From Sipunculus nudus (lineage: Eukaryota; Annelida; Sipuncula; Golfingiida; Sipunculidae), in contig CM049309.1 of assembly GCA_026874595.1 (NCBI GenBank), forward strand, positions 26,601,033 through 26,665,032: 64,000 bases of DNA. Reading direction: 5' to 3'. Numbering within the stretch: the stretch's first letter is position 1; the number at the start of each line of letters is the position of its first letter. Positions 21,181-34,892 of this stretch are shown one piece after another. The notes below the pieces were generated by a model. It was not told the DNA's origin. It searched no databases and saw nothing but the letters and a program-made list of their open reading frames with translations. A program made the translations under genes and the position numbers.

Positions 21181-21900
21181 ACTGAAGCAAGATGGAAAGA
21201 CTGGCAAGAAAAGTATGGCTTAAAAGGCATTCACACATTTTAAGAAATGTGAGTCCTGAGACCTTGACCTCTCAGCTAGACCCCCAAATCAATAGGGTTC
21301 TTGCTTTTTTTACCTTTGACCTTGTGACCCATATAGCGAAAGGAGATATTTGCCTATTTGCAGGTGAGCTGTATATGTAAGATGGAACCCCTGGTATGAA
21401 AGGTTTTGCTTAAAATGCATCTTTTTAAAGATGTGGGGACTGTGAACCTGACCTCTGGTCCCTTAATGAGGATGGATGTTTGTTTCAATGTTGGGCCATA
21501 TAAAAGTCCAGTTTGAAATCCATATGTGAATCCCAACTGAAGTTATCATCTTGAAATGAACATGTGGACATATGGCTCCTGTGGCCTTGACCTTTGAACT
21601 TGTGACCCTAAATTCGATACAGATGTTTCCCTGTTGGCAGGTGTCATATATGTGCAAGATGGAAAGACTGGCATGGAAAGTTTGGCTGAAAATGCATCTA
21701 CAGTTTTTTGATAAATGTGAGTCCTGACACCTTGACCTCATGGCCCTAAAATTAATAGTGTTCTTGCTTTAGTGGTGGGTCATTTATATATTAACTGAAA
21801 TCCATATGGGAATAGAAACTGGAGTTATCATCCGGAAATGACTTTGTGGCCGACAGACGGACAGGGTGATTACTATAGGGCACCCGCTTCTATTGATCTG
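21181..21900 (+). mobile_element. Family A3 element, copy 2 (TGACCT-rich cores)
   Basis: Core units like those at 3689-4550: ACCTTTGACCTTGTGACCC, 'gcaggtgagctgtatatgtaagatgga' type linker, CCTTGACCTTTGAACTTGTG, and an end in GACAGACGGACAGGGTGATT followed by ACTATAGGGCACCC near 21855-21885. The left end is not clear. Confidence 0.55.
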
Positions 21901-23287
21901 ACCATATGTTTCCTAATGTTCAAACTGAAGCATGTAGGCAGTTTGTGAATATAAACACTATACTATTCCTAGCTATTTGGTTGGCTTTTTGATAAGCTGT
22001 TGACAATTCAGCAGTTTACACATTTGTTCAGTAAGGCCAAAAAATAAATAAATAAAAAAGGTATGGTTCTCTGGCACTGCCTGTGTCAATTTTAAACCCC
22101 CGCATCAAAGATTTTTATTTTGATTTTAATAGAAACTTACAAATTATGAGCTCCAGCCACTGGGAAATTTCATTTAAGAAGATAAAATCTTACAATTTTG
22201 ATCAAATTTCTTTTGATATGTAGTGGTTTTATTTGTTTAGCAAAATAAATGTTATTATCATGTTTTTCCCTTATCATTTGACATTTTTATCGAAATATAC
22301 AAAAAAATTTAAAAAAATAAACGTCTGCCCGCATTGATTTCTGAAAAAAGTGCCTGAGAACCAAACCTTATTTCTTTTATAAAATTTAAACAGTTGCAAT
22401 TAAAGTAGAAGGACTTTAGAGTGATAGAGTTATACAGATGAGAGTTACAACACTTCTGTACCTTTGTCTATATTTTAAATCATTTATTATGCATTTGCAA
22501 TAAAAAAAAAAATTCATAATTATAAGCTTTTTAAAACAGACAGATAGATGGAAAAACAAAGCAAGTTCCAGTGCCATTGAGGCAGGATAATAATGAACAT
22601 ATGTTTGAATTAGATCTTCATTTTTTATAACATCATTTTTTTTCCAAGTTTATAAACATATACAGTATATCATGTATATCTGAATATTTAAGTTGATTCA
22701 CAATTCTAAATTGTATCAGAATCTAGAGCTTATTTGGTCATGTGACATCACATTATGCACACAGATGTATTAATATTTTTGATAAAATTTGAATTTGCAA
22801 AACAATAAATATCTGAAAACAACACTTGATTCAGAATTAACAATTCTTAATTGCACCTTTATTTAATCCATGATTTAGCTCACATATTATCAAAGTGACA
22901 TGAGAATAACTGTACATCTGTGACAGCAGGGGAGCTGGACCAGTGTTACACTAATAAGGTTACCCAGGCAGGGCTGTAGTGACCAGAAGTGGGCAACCTG
23001 GATATGCAAATGAATAGAATAGAGCCTCTGAAAGAAACTTCAATAACTAACCTTATTTTTGAGCTTTTATTTATTTTCAGAATTTAACAGATTAATTACT
23101 TATGTATACCTGCTGTGAAAATTAAATCAAATTCACTTACAGGAAAAAAAGTGCCATGGTCAAAGTTGGATCAAATTTAAGGAACTGATTTTATATTAAT
23201 GCTAATAAATTAAATAATTAACAAAATTCAGATCTAATTTTGGATAAACAATTAAATCTTGATTAAATAAATTTATATACCTGAAAA
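21900..23287 (+). mobile_element. Diverged family A1 interior containing a MITE
   Basis: Words shared with A1 occur in the same order: 'tgtttcctaatgttcaaact', 'tttacacatttgttca', 'tgaggcaggataataatgaac', 'ggggagctggaccagtg', 'cagatctaattttggataaa'. No family A left or right end is seen. The block runs directly into the family B left end at 23288 and is interrupted by the MITE at 22032-22381. Confidence 0.5.
22032..22381 (-). mobile_element. MITE copy 1, inverted ends AAGGTATGGTTCTC...GGCAC
   Basis: The left end GGTATGGTTCTCTGGCACTG pairs with the right end AGTGCCTGAGAACCAAACC as inverted repeats. Outside these are AT-rich arms (GGCCAAAAAATAAATAAAT on the left). The interior has 'tttttattttgatttt' and no coding. 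A second copy in the opposite orientation is at 59827-60145. Confidence 0.65.
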
Positions 23288-26169
23288 CAAGGCCTACAGG
23301 CCTAATGCGAACCTGTGCATTGGGAAATACACCAAGTATAATGCCTCAATGCTGGACCATTACTTTTCATGTATATGAACAATGCAAGTACTAAACATTT
23401 TGAATAAGAAACAATTACACAAACATCACTGCTGAAATTCTGGCATGGGTGCACACAACACAAAAATGATTGTAGCTGGCACCACCAGTCTTGTATACAA
23501 CAAAGCTATCAGAGATATACACATATGCCAATTTTCAGACTGATATATCAAACCCCTCCTGAGAAAAACGCAGGGACACACACTGTGCAAAAGTCATTGT
23601 AGGTGGCGACACCTATCTTGTGAGCGAGAAAGCCATCAAAGACACATAGACAGGTCAAAATATTAGGCCAATATATCAACCTTACCTTGAGTCTGATGCA
23701 TGGGGCTGAACAGGCTTAGGTGAGAAAAGGCTGTGGCCCTGAGTGAACTGTGACAAATTGCTTGCTCAGGCTACTGCACTGAGTGAACTCATGACCTGCA
23801 CCTGGCTAGACTGAGTGAACTTGTGACCTGTACCTGACTGCACTGAGTGAACTCTTGACCTGTTGCATAATCTGACACAGTTGGCAGTCTGCCAAAGCTA
23901 TAAATAGAATGCAGCTACTGCACTGAGTAAACTCCTGACCATACCTGGCTGCACTGAGTGAACTCTTGACCTGTTGCCTAATGTGATACAGTTGGCAGTC
24001 TGCCAAAGCTATAAATAGATCCAGACTGACCTCTAGCCTGTTGCCAAATCTGAAATAGTAGCCACACCATTGCATAACTCATGCAGGGGCCCTGCCTTGA
24101 GGGGCTTGACACCCATGAAGTGATCACATGGTGCCCATGAGCTGTTCACATGTCAACCATGAGGTGATCACATGCCTTGTGCTTGGCTGCACTGATTGAA
24201 CTCTTGACCTATATCTGGCTGCACTGAATGAACTCTTGATCTGTTGCCAAATCTGAAAGAGTTGGCAGTTTCTCAACCTATTTAAAGATTCGGATTCAAT
24301 CGTGGCCTGTTGGTATATCTGTTAAAACATACTGAAAGACTTTGGCTAAAATTTTTTTAATTATTCATATTCATAAACTTTTTATCAAAATATCTAGAAT
24401 AATAAAAGATGACCAATGACCCCCGTACAAAAAAAAGGTTAATGCAGGTGGTGCCACCAATACCTGAATTTTATATATGACTCATGTGACCAACACTGGC
24501 AAAAAATTTGGTGATGATAGCTCCGGCCGTTTCTGAGACTGTCATTTTAGTATGCTTTTTTGAACAGATGACTAAGTTCAACTTCCTGTGATTCGGCCAA
24601 AATTCACCAAACATGAACCATTGGAACAAAATTGAGGGAGATGGTATAAAAGATTATTTCTGTGAAATATTGAACAATTTGGCTAGAGTGTTTCGAAGGA
24701 GAAGGTTTTAAAGTTTTTTTTTAGCTTTTTCTCTTTAAAATTTAAGAAAATGCAGAATTTTTTAGATGGCTAATTTTTTGCATTAAATTTCATTAGCTAG
24801 CTCCAATCATTTTCAAAATAATATATGAATATGAATAATTAAAAAAATTATCATATATATTATCGTACAGAAGACAAATGCCGCCACACCATCGCATTAG
24901 CTCACAGGTTCCCTAAAAATTATTACAGATGCAAATTGAATGCAAAATTGTAATACAGATACATCTCACTGATGGCAAAATCTTGAATTAATTTGACTAT
25001 GGATACCAATTATTTATAATCCATGTACAGCCGTCTTTATATACCCATAGACAGCTGTATACCTGTGATTGTAAACATTGCCTGGCATGAGGAATATCTA
25101 AAACTCATAAATCTACATTTTTTAAAAGCTTTTAAAAACATTCTTTTCAATATTAACCATAGATAACCTGAAATCTAAATGTCTGGAGGCATGATGTAAT
25201 AAATGCTGATAAACTGGTGCCAGTCTAGATGTATCTGCTTCACACAGCTAACATATATGGTAAAATGACTCAATTCAATCTTTATAATTCAGCCAAAATT
25301 AATTCTTTGGAACCATAAAAGACAATTATTATAAGAATTTTTCAGGGGATTATTCTAGTAAAATATTAAACAAATTGGCCTCAGTAGCGTCAGTCAAAAA
25401 ACGTTTTACAGGTTTATAACTCTTATGGGAAAATACAGCAAAATGGCTAAGCTTCCCATAACTCAGCCAAAAGTCACTGAACCAAAACCATTTGAACAAA
25501 CTTGAATAATGAACATCTAAGGATAATTAATGTGTGAGATTTAAGAATTTGGCCTAGTGGTTTTCGAGGAGAAGATCTTTGTAGCCACTGAGCTAAAACC
25601 GGCTGTTACAGCATATGACTAAATTTAGCTTCCCATAACTCAGCCAAAGGTCACTGAACGGAGACCATTTGAACAAACTTCAGAAAGCACTACCCTAGAA
25701 TCATTTCTGTGCGATATTAACTATTTGGCCATATGGTTTCAGAGAACATTGGAATAAAATTTGGTGATGATAGCTCCAGCCATTTCTGAGACTAATTTTA
25801 GTATGCTTTTTTGGACAGATGACTAAGTTCATCTTCCTGTAGCTCGGCCAAAAATCACCGAACTTAAACCATTCGAACAAACTTGAGAAAGATTGTTCCA
25901 GGGATCATTTCTGTGAAATATTGGACAATTTGGCTGAACAGTTTCGGAGAGGAAGATTTTTAAAGCTTTTTTAGCTTTTTCCCCATAAAAATTCTAAGAA
26001 AATGCAGTTAGCCAAAAAAAAGCAAAATCCGATATAGTTTTTTAGATGACTAATTTTTTTTGCATAAAATTTCGTGATGCTACCTCTTGCCGTTTTCAAG
26101 ATAGTATGGGTTAACGTACAGAAGACGGACGACGAACACCATCGCATAAGCTCACAGGTTCGCTAAAAA
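23288..26169 (+). mobile_element. Family B element, copy 1
   Basis: The left end ACAAGGCCTACAGGCCT is followed by AATGCGAACCTGTGCATTGG. The right end, CATCGCATAAGCTCACAGG then TTCGCTAAAAA, is at about 26140-26169. An internal right-end-like copy (CATCGCATTAGCTCACAGG then TTCCCTAAAAA) is at 24889-24919. GCGAACCTGTG on the left and CACAGGTTCGC on the right form a subterminal inverted repeat. The interior holds GGTGGYGCCACC-type cores, repeated 'cactgagtgaactcttgacctg' units (23750-24260) and 'ggtgatgatagctcc' units. No protein is encoded. Confidence 0.65.
24350..24849. repeat. Segment bounded by a 26-bp perfect inverted repeat
   Basis: 24350-24375 (AATTTTTTTAATTATTCATA then TTCATA) is the exact reverse complement of 24824-24849. 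The segment between carries family B core sequence, and this stretch is absent from family B copy 2. It may be a foldback insertion or a rearrangement in the element. Confidence 0.55.
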
Positions 26170-26430
26170 TTCTCTAGTTTCAAAAATAAGTAAGTTAAGT
26201 GAGTAAATATCTTTCCCAATTTTTACAAAGTGCATTATATTTGGCCCAATAACTTTTATAAATACGGACTTAAATTCTGACATGTACATAGAAACTATAT
26301 AGGGGATTATTTATGGTAAATGTGAAGAAAAACAGATGAGTGGTTTTGATATTAGCATGGATTCAGGTACAGACGGCGTCCGACAGTGGAAGATGTGCCA
26401 CAGCATAAACTCGCAGGATCACTAGAAAGA
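26170..26430 (+). mobile_element. Family A core fragment followed by a decayed family B end
   Basis: 26170-26365 resembles the late A core ('ggcccaataacttttataa', 'gacatgtacatagaaactat', 'ggttttgatattag'). The decayed B end GCCACAGCATAAACTCGCAGG follows near 26396-26420. Confidence 0.45.
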
Positions 26431-28437
26431 GGAAAAGATCATTTCAGTCTGCAGAATGTAGGTCGAAATGGGTGGCCCTGCCTTGTTACGATTTGTGCCT
26501 TTTTAATGGACAACCTGACAGACCAAAGAGAATGAGTGTTTGCTATATTTCAGATGACTGAAGATTAGGATCACTTTATAATTGTTCTACATATCAAGGG
26601 GGGGGGGGGGGATTTCCACACCACTTTCGTCCAGGTCCCTCATTGATCAACGCAACTTATGGACAATTTCTATACCTCTTTATTTATTTCCTATACACAA
26701 TTTATACATATGAGGATTACAGGTTATTACACTTTTTATACACACAGGGTTAGTTTATACATACAGTATAACATCAGGTTAAAACACAATCAACATATAC
26801 ATTCAGACCAGGGACATCACATTTGTAAATCTAATACTTAAATTATACAATACTACAGACAAAGCTGCTAACTCGAATCACTGTTCACAGGAATTTATAT
26901 TATTTCTATTTTATTATAATTTAATTCAGGTAACCCTTTCCTTCAGGCCCGAGGTCTAGTTTTCGACTGAAATAAGTGGTCTTTCTATCAATAATGGTCA
27001 CAGTGACAAAATCTGTGGAACACTATGAAGCAAAGAAAATTCAACTACTTAATGGGAATACAGTCCATTAAACAACACTTTTCTGCAATATGGCAGTAGT
27101 TACTGAAACATATATCAAGGTCTGAAAATTGACTTACAGATTAGAGACTAGATTATCAGCAAAAGCTGACAAAAGCCCTCAGCCAAAAGAGCAGTATTTA
27201 TGGGTGGTAACAGTAACAAGTATTCATGTAATATTTGCTCTCACATGGATGTATATCTGTACATATGTCACTTGTTCAAGTTATGATTTGGAACAAGAGA
27301 TCTATGTAGTAACTTTTCAAGTCTGGCCTCTAGTCTTTGTAAGTCATGCAGCATTTAAGAGATCATCAAGGCTAATGGCCATTCCACATTTCAAAACACT
27401 CCACCCAGTGGTTCCTGAGAAATAAGCTCCTAAGTTTTTCTATTATAAGCTCTTTGACCTTGAGAAGTAGGGTAAGGTCACCCATCTTCGAACTTCACCG
27501 AGATTTTGATGAAATGTATCAACACTAAAGAAATGAAGTTCCTATGTTGAATACTTTTGGAGAAATCCCGCTCACAAGGCCAAAATTGAAAAATCAAATA
27601 AAAAGGCTTAAACAATCAGAAATTGGAGGTGGCGCCCCGAAACTCCTGCAGCATGCAGTTACAGACCATCAGTGCCAATAATCATAGCATGTTTTATAAC
27701 AACCCATCCAGTGGCTCCTGAGAAATAAGGGCTAATAATTGATTTATTTGGAATGTTCTTTCTGAAATAGAACTGATTATAAGACAGAAACTGGTCAGCA
27801 AGGAGATAAGCTTCACTTAATGCAGAACATATATTTATGATATACACAGTGTCTGCCTGACCAAGCTCGGCCTCAGTGTTTTATAAACTTTCTATTCTTG
27901 TGAGAAAGAAAGTGCATCTAAATATATAAAACACACAGATCCCAGGCCGAGTCTATGTACCAACTGTGTAATGAATACAAACATAAATATGTTATTGTGA
28001 TATCTGAAAGGTTTTCAACTTTCCAAATTATGAGAATTGCTTTGCTATTTGTGTACCATTCACTAAACACACTTCCTTTGTTTTGATGAAACTTGTTATT
28101 AAAAACAAACTGGAGATAAGTTTTTATCATTTTATACCTATCGCATAGGACCTTTCAAACCAATAATACCAACAATGTATGACACTTGAATGCAAACTCT
28201 AATTTACAATTAGAGATAATCACATCTCTCTAGGTCTAAAATCCACATAATTACATAAAAAAATCACCTCAACAATGTGAACCCTTTCTAATAATTTTTC
28301 TTGGCCCTGCAAATGTTGTACAAATTAAACAGGGAGGTGTATGCACAATGTGCTTACTATCAATGTTAATGTAAAATATGCTTACAGGTTAAAGTATCCC
28401 TCTTTATATCAATATGCATACCAGTAATGTTAATGTC

Positions 28438-28468
<31 letters not shown>

Positions 28469-28948
28469 CCATATATGCTTAACTGTAATTAAAATGTACC
28501 CAAATACTTCCTACAAACTATGATACAGTATCACAGGACTAGCAAGCAGTTTTTGGAGCAAATCTTCGTTCCTTCCTCCCCAGAAAAAGAGGACACCATA
28601 ATACCCTAAAAACAAATACCTGTAGATGCCAGGTGTATATCAGCTGTATGTCATATAACTGAGAGAGGCCACCTTTTTCAACCCTTAAAGTCACTTCAGT
28701 AAATAATTAAAATATTATAAACAATCACAAAATAATGGCAAATAATATGCATATTTCAGTGACTATTATAGCCAGTGAATAGTGTTCAACAGGGCTTTGG
28801 TTTTACACTAAAACTGCATTTTCATATATCACTGTTGTCTTCCTAAAGCAGTCTCACATAATGTATAAGCTACCAAATTTTAGAAATAAATACAATACAA
28901 TACCTCCATACAAAATACATGACAACCTACAAAATGACAGGTGATAAA
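26431..28948. other. Low-feature region with a duplicated ~300-bp segment and simple repeats
   Basis: No gene is supported. A poly-G run lies near 26599-26611. 'cagtggttcctgagaaataag' (27406) and 'cagtggctcctgagaaataag' (27710) mark two units about 300 bp apart of a diverged repeat, with GGAGGTGGCGCC between them. The 98-codon frame at 27129-27425 overlaps this repeat and has no recognisable domain. Confidence 0.4.
28441..28468. repeat. (AT)n microsatellite
   Basis: About 13 uninterrupted TA dinucleotides. Confidence 0.95.
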
Positions 28949-29601
28949 ACAAGGGACCAATGGGTCACAGTGCTCAGCTGAACTTGATCTTGAAGGTAAA
29001 ATATAAATAATAACAAATGGAGATAAAGTTGGCAAAAAAGGTAATATAAGCCATGGTTGGTTGATATTATTGGTTTGAATTGATGAGTAAGGAATATATT
29101 TTGTGATCTGACAAGTTTTTCTAATGTTGAAACTGAAGCATATGAAGAGATCATAAACATAAGATCTATGCAAAATCACTGGTTGGCTCTTTGATAAGTT
29201 ATTGACAGTTCAGCAGGTGACACATTTGTTCAATCAGATCCTATCTTTTTTAATTTTACCACATTAAAAAAAAATATATTAATCTTATACAGTTGCAATA
29301 TAACTAGCAAGCCACCAAATATCCTTCAATAACTAGCCTCATTTATAAGGTTTTATTTTCAAATTTAAGATTTTAAAAGATTTAATCCTTATATGCATAT
29401 GGTGTAAATATTAAATCAACAGTGCTCATAGAAAAATGTGTCATGGTCAAATTTTGGGCAATATTTAAGGTACTGATTTTACAGTTATGCTAATAAGTTA
29501 AAACATATTCAAAATATCAAAATAAATATTTTTTCCATAAGGTATCTTATGTTCTAGGCACATGCAAAAACAATATAGAGGAATATTTATGCTATATATG
29601 A
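28949..29601 (+). mobile_element. Truncated, diverged family A1 element
   Basis: The left end ACAAGGGACCAATGGGTCAC then GCTCAGCTGAACTT is intact. A1 interior follows ('acaaatggagataaagtt', 'gccatggttggttgatatt', 'ttgaaactgaagcat'). The copy is internally deleted and has no right end before the next left end at 29602. Confidence 0.6.
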
Positions 29602-32530
29602 ACAAGTGACCCATGGGTCATGACACTGAGCTGACTCGTAAGAGATTTGCAAAAAGAAATTTTATCATCTGAATGGCAGTATATACCCATTCAACTGAAG
29701 CATCTAACTGATTAACCAACAGGCTGAGATTGTTTCTGTATTAATATATCTCAAAAATAGAGAAAAAATGCGTAAACTTTGAAAAAAAAAATACAGGTGG
29801 CTCCACCAGTCTGCAGAAACTAATAAAAACACTTAATGGTCAATATCCATGCAAAGAAGCATGGTGGTCTCTGGATAAGTTGTTCAGATACTTCAGCTTT
29901 TGTATCAAATTTTCTATTATTCTGAGGGATACTTTGGAGTCCTTTAGCTTGAAGGATATGGGTAACAGAGACATAATTTCAGGTTTCCACAGACACTTTT
30001 CATGGGCCTCCTTGCATGACAAGAATGAAGATTCTAGGTCCAGTTGTTACAATTTGTACCCTGTTGACAGATAACCACATCTTTAAAGGTCTCAAAAATA
30101 GAGAAAATAATTCTTAAAAATTTGAAAAAATAGAGGTGGCACACCCAGTCTGCTGAAACTGATGGAACATGTCATGATCAATATGTATGCCAAAAATCAT
30201 GAGCATCAGTGTTGTAGTTATTGAGATACTGGAGTTTTTGTATCAAATTTTTCATTGTTCGGGGGGGGGGGTATTTTGGAGCCATACAGCTTAATGGATA
30301 TGGGTAACAGAGACCTAATTTCAGGCCTAATTTCAGGTTTCCATGGAGATTTTTCATGGGTCTCCCTGTGTGTGAAGAATGAAGATTCTAGGTCCAGTTG
30401 TTATGATTTGTGCCCTGTTAACAGATGTTCATATCTTTAAAGGTCTCAAAAATAGAGAAAAAATTCCCAAAAAAGCCTGAACAAATACATGTGGTGCCAC
30501 CAGGCTGCAGAAACTGATGAAACACTCCATGATCAATATCAATACAAACAATTATGGTGATCTCTGCATTAGTAGTTCAGATACTTCAGCTTTTGTATCA
30601 AATTTTCCATTATTCTGAGCTGTACTTTGGAGTGCCATAGCTCAAAGGATATGGGTAACAGAGACCTGATTTCTGGTTTCTATGGAGACTTTTCATAGGT
30701 CTCTCATAATATCAAGAATGAAGATTCTAGGTCCAGTCTCCATGATTTGTGCCCTGTTAACAGATGTCCACATTTTTAAATGTCTCAAAAATACAGAAAA
30801 AGATTCGTAAAAAAATTGAAAAATACAGGTGGCGCCACAATTCTGCAGAAACTGATGAAACATTTTATGATCAATATGTATGCCAAAAATCATCACCATC
30901 AGTGTTGTAGGTAATGAGATATTGAAGATTTTGTATGAAATTTTTCACTATTCAAGGGGGGTACTTTTGAGGCTCCATAGCTGGGAAGATATGGATAACA
31001 GAGACCTAATTTCTGGTTTCCATGGAGACTTTTCATAGGTCTCTCAGAATGTCAAGAATGAAGATTCTAGGTCCAGTCTTTACGATTTGTGCCCTGTTAA
31101 CAGATGTCCACATTTTTAAAGGTCTAAAAAATAGAGAAAAAAATTTGTAAAACATCGAAAAATACAGGTGGCGCCACCAGTCTGCAGAAACTGATGAAAC
31201 ATCTCATGATCAATTTGTATGCCACAAATCATGACCATAAATGATGTAGTAAATGAGATATTAAAGTTTTGGTATTAAATTTTTCACTATTCCTGGGGGG
31301 TACTTTGGGGCCCGATAGCTCAAAGGATATGGGTAACAGAGACCTAATTTCTGGTTTCCATGGAGATTTTTTTCATGGGCCTCTCAGAATGTCAAGAATG
31401 AAGATTCTAGGTCCAGTCTTTATGATTTGTGCCCTGTTAACAGATGTCCACAATTTTAAAGGTCCCAAAAATAGAGAAAAAAATTCGTAAAAAATGGAAA
31501 AATACAAGTGGCGCCACCAGTCTGCAGAAACTGATGGAACATCTCATGATCAATTTGTATGCCAAAAATCATCACCATCAGTGATGTAGTTAATGAGATA
31601 TTGAAGTTTTTGTATGAAATTTTCGACTATTCTGGGGGGGTACTTTGGGGCCCCATAGCTGGAAGGATATGGGTAAGAGAGACCTAATTTCTGGTTTCCA
31701 TGGAGACTTTTCATAGGTCTCTCAGAATGTCAAGAATGAAGATTCTAGGTCCAGTCTTTACGATTTGTGCCCTGTTAACAGATGTCCATATTTTTAAATT
31801 TCTCAAAAATAGAGAAAAAAAATCGTAAAAAATCGAAAAATACAGGTAGCACCACCAGTCTGCAGGAACTGATGGACTATCTCATTATCAATATGTATGC
31901 CAAAAATCATGACAATCAATGATGTAGTTAATGAGATATTGAAGTTTTTGTATGAAATTTTTGACTATTCTGGGGGGTACTTTGGGGCCCCATAGCTGGA
32001 AGGATATGGGTAACAGAGACCTAATTTCTGGTTTCCATGGAGACTTTTCATAGGTTTCTCAGAATGTTAAGAATGAAGATTCTAGGTCCAGTCTTTACAA
32101 TTTGTGCCTTGTTAACAGATGTCCACATTTTTAAAGGTCTAAAAATAGAGAAAAAAATTCGTAAAACATCGAAAAATACAGGTGGCGCCACCAGTCTGCA
32201 GGAACTGATGGACCATCTCACGATCAATATGTTTGCCAAAAATCATGACCATCAGTGATGTAGTTAATGAGATATTGAAGTTTTTGTATGAAATTTTTGA
32301 CTATTCCTGGGGGGAACTTTTGGGCCCCATAGCTCGAAGGATATGGGTAACAGAGACCTAATACCAGGTTTCCAAGGAGATTTTTCATGGACCTCTTTGG
32401 ATGTAAAGTAAGAAGATTCCAGGTCCAGCGGTTACGAGTTGTGCCTTGTTAACAGACAGACGACCGGATGGCCGGACGGACAAATAGTGATCGCTATAGC
32501 TCAGATGACTTACAGTCAGCTGAGCTAACA
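29602..32530 (+). mobile_element. Family A2 element with eight ~340-bp tandem cores
   Basis: The left end ACAAGTGACCCATGGGTCAT then ACTGAGCTGAC leads to eight core units. Their GGTGGCGCCACC-type box falls near 29806, 30135, 30488, 30827, 31167, 31508, 31847 and 32181. Each unit runs CAGTCTGCAGAAACTGATG, 'atgccaaaaatcat', a G-run, 'ggatatgggtaacagagacc', 'aagattctaggtccag', 'gccctgttaacagatg'. It ends in GACCGGATGGCCGGACGGAC and the right-end hairpin at about 32497-32530. Short open frames in it recur unit by unit and are artefacts. Confidence 0.8.
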
Positions 32531-32880
32531 AAAACAGACTAGTGGATTTGATATTATGTTTTCCATGGAAATTCAGGTATTTCCTTAATCTCTCAAAGGA
32601 ACAAAGTCATAGTGACCCAGTTTTGGGTTTGGAAAGAGATTTTACAAAAAATTTAACTGTATTTTGAATTTTGGACTAATTGGTCTAATAGTATGTGCCA
32701 TATTAATAATGTGCCAGTCTAAAGGAAGGACGGGCGGACAACAGACCATAACTATGGGCAATCGACTGCCATGCAAAGTATGATAAATGGGACTGACAGG
32801 TAAAATCTAAAAGGTTTTAAAGTCTACAAAAGGAATCTTTGGGCCATGACACTCAGCTAAAAAGTCCATAGGGTAATTAT
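32531..32880 (+). mobile_element. Decayed family A core and left-end remnants
   Basis: 'attcaggtatttccttaatctctcaaaggaac' type core, a decayed GGACGGGCGGACAACAGACC tract near 32730, and a weak left end (GGGCCATGACACTCAGCTAA) near 32840. Confidence 0.4.
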
Positions 32881-34892
32881 GTAAAATGCTAGCATATGGA
32901 AAAAAGTATACAGTTTGATATTTCTTGGTGAAAAAGCAAAAGGCATTTGGGGAAATTTTTACTTGCTACAGTCTGTGTTGCACATACAGTTTACTTTCTC
33001 TCAGTTCTAACTGGACTACAGTGACAAAAAACAAAGTGATGTTGCTCCTGCACCTATACTAAAAACATGAAGGAAGGAGCCTTTTGCAGTCCTTATGGGT
33101 CTCCCAATTCTGATGAAAATACTAATATAACATCATATCATAAAACAAACTTATTGTGATGTAGGTACTTGGTCAATCAATAGCACTTAGGCACATGCAC
33201 TGTAGTTAAGTGTGGGGTATTAGTCTCACACCAGCTGAAGCAATGTGGTGGGGGTCTTAGTCATACCAGCTGACAAATTTCTTAAGAGTGACCAACCATT
33301 TGCCTGAGCAGCCATAAAAGGAGAAATGTTTTAGAAAAAATTCTCCCTTTTGAAGGCTTACTTTTTTTCAAGTTTGTTGAATTTATGACTGCAAGCAGCT
33401 TTCAGGTGATACAGGAAATGACCCATGTCCATGGAGACGGTGTTTCAGTTTGGGTTGTGAGCTCACATGTGTACTATTGTGTTAATTCATCGTTCTTATT
33501 ATAATATTGAGATTATGGGCCGTTGACCACAATATGAATGCAATCTGATGTAAGACCACTGCGATACATACCTCTATATTACTTATATCACAACTTGAGT
33601 AGGCTCACCAGCCCAATTATCTGATTGCCTACTGAGTCAGGTTGTCACGGCTAATACAGTCCCCCCCCCATGCCTATATAGCTTATATATGCCTATATAG
33701 CAGATAATACTTTTGTGTGGTTCATATGGACTCTTCCTAGAAATGTTGCACATATTTGCAGGTCTATCCTTCCTGCAAACTTACAAAATACTATGTATTT
33801 TGCCCCGAAGGTAGTTTTTGTTTTCAAAAAGTTAGAAAAGTTGCCTTAAAGTTAAGGCTTATTTTGGGCCACAAAAGTCTGCATGTGTGTTTTTGATCTT
33901 ACCGGGATGCATACGTTACAAAGTTTACAAAACTGTACAGATATTTGCTGATAAAATGCAGTTTGACCCAGAAGGGTAGGATCGTATCAGCGCAGTTTTC
34001 AGAGGATAAACTCAGTGCCTAGCATAAACAGCCCAGTTCAAGTTTCCTTTTCACAATGTTTGTGCTGGCTCTCAGGAGAAGCATGGGGCATGGCAACAAA
34101 AAATAAGTCTGGGGAATTCCTGCTTGGACCAGCGTTCACACATGCACAAATTATTTATATTTAATAACAGTTAATAATAGAAGAACTTCTTCGAGGAGAT
34201 ATTAAACAGATGCAAATGTTCATGATAAAGGTTTGTTTTGATGAACCAAAATACTTCTGATGGTGCGGATACTGTAGATTTTTTTTCCCCATAAATGCAG
34301 CAAACCATCTCATGTTACATGTTTTTTTCTGTTAGTCAACATTGCCACGTATATTTTTACTAATAGCTTCTAGATAAACAAGTACATACATCCATCACTA
34401 GGGTGTTACAAGAACTTTTCTTAACAAGAATTATTTAGTTCATTATTATGTAAGCAGAGTAGGTCAGAAATCACATAAATTCAATAGAAAATGTCGATAA
34501 ATAGTTGGCTTTAGAATACTGTTATTTGAATCAAACTCATACATGCATCTGATGTTAATGAGAACTGAGGAAGCATCTCTTTTGTTGGTATATAAATATA
34601 ACTTGGCACTCTGCATAAACACTGTGCTGAAGATTTTATATCACAAAATACAGTTTTCAGAAAATGCCCATCATACACAGACAATTATCATATAGCAGTA
34701 AACCAGCACTGCCATTTTCCTATACTTTGTATCCCTATGTTCGTACAGCTAAGTATTTTAATGTGACCCATCACTTAGCTACAGTAAGCTCCTCTGACAG
34801 TAAACTACACCCCTCATGCAGTAGTTATACACTGCAGTCATTCTGTATATATTTTGCTTTAAAACTGCTTTGTATAGCAAGATTCTCTGGGT
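32881..34892. other. Mostly single-copy-looking sequence, no gene recognised
   Basis: No supported coding region. About 33400-33470 resembles 2325-2385 (GGAAATGAC, CCATGGAGACGG). The 115-codon plus frame at 34664-35011 has no recognisable domain and runs into the MITE at 34893. Confidence 0.4.
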
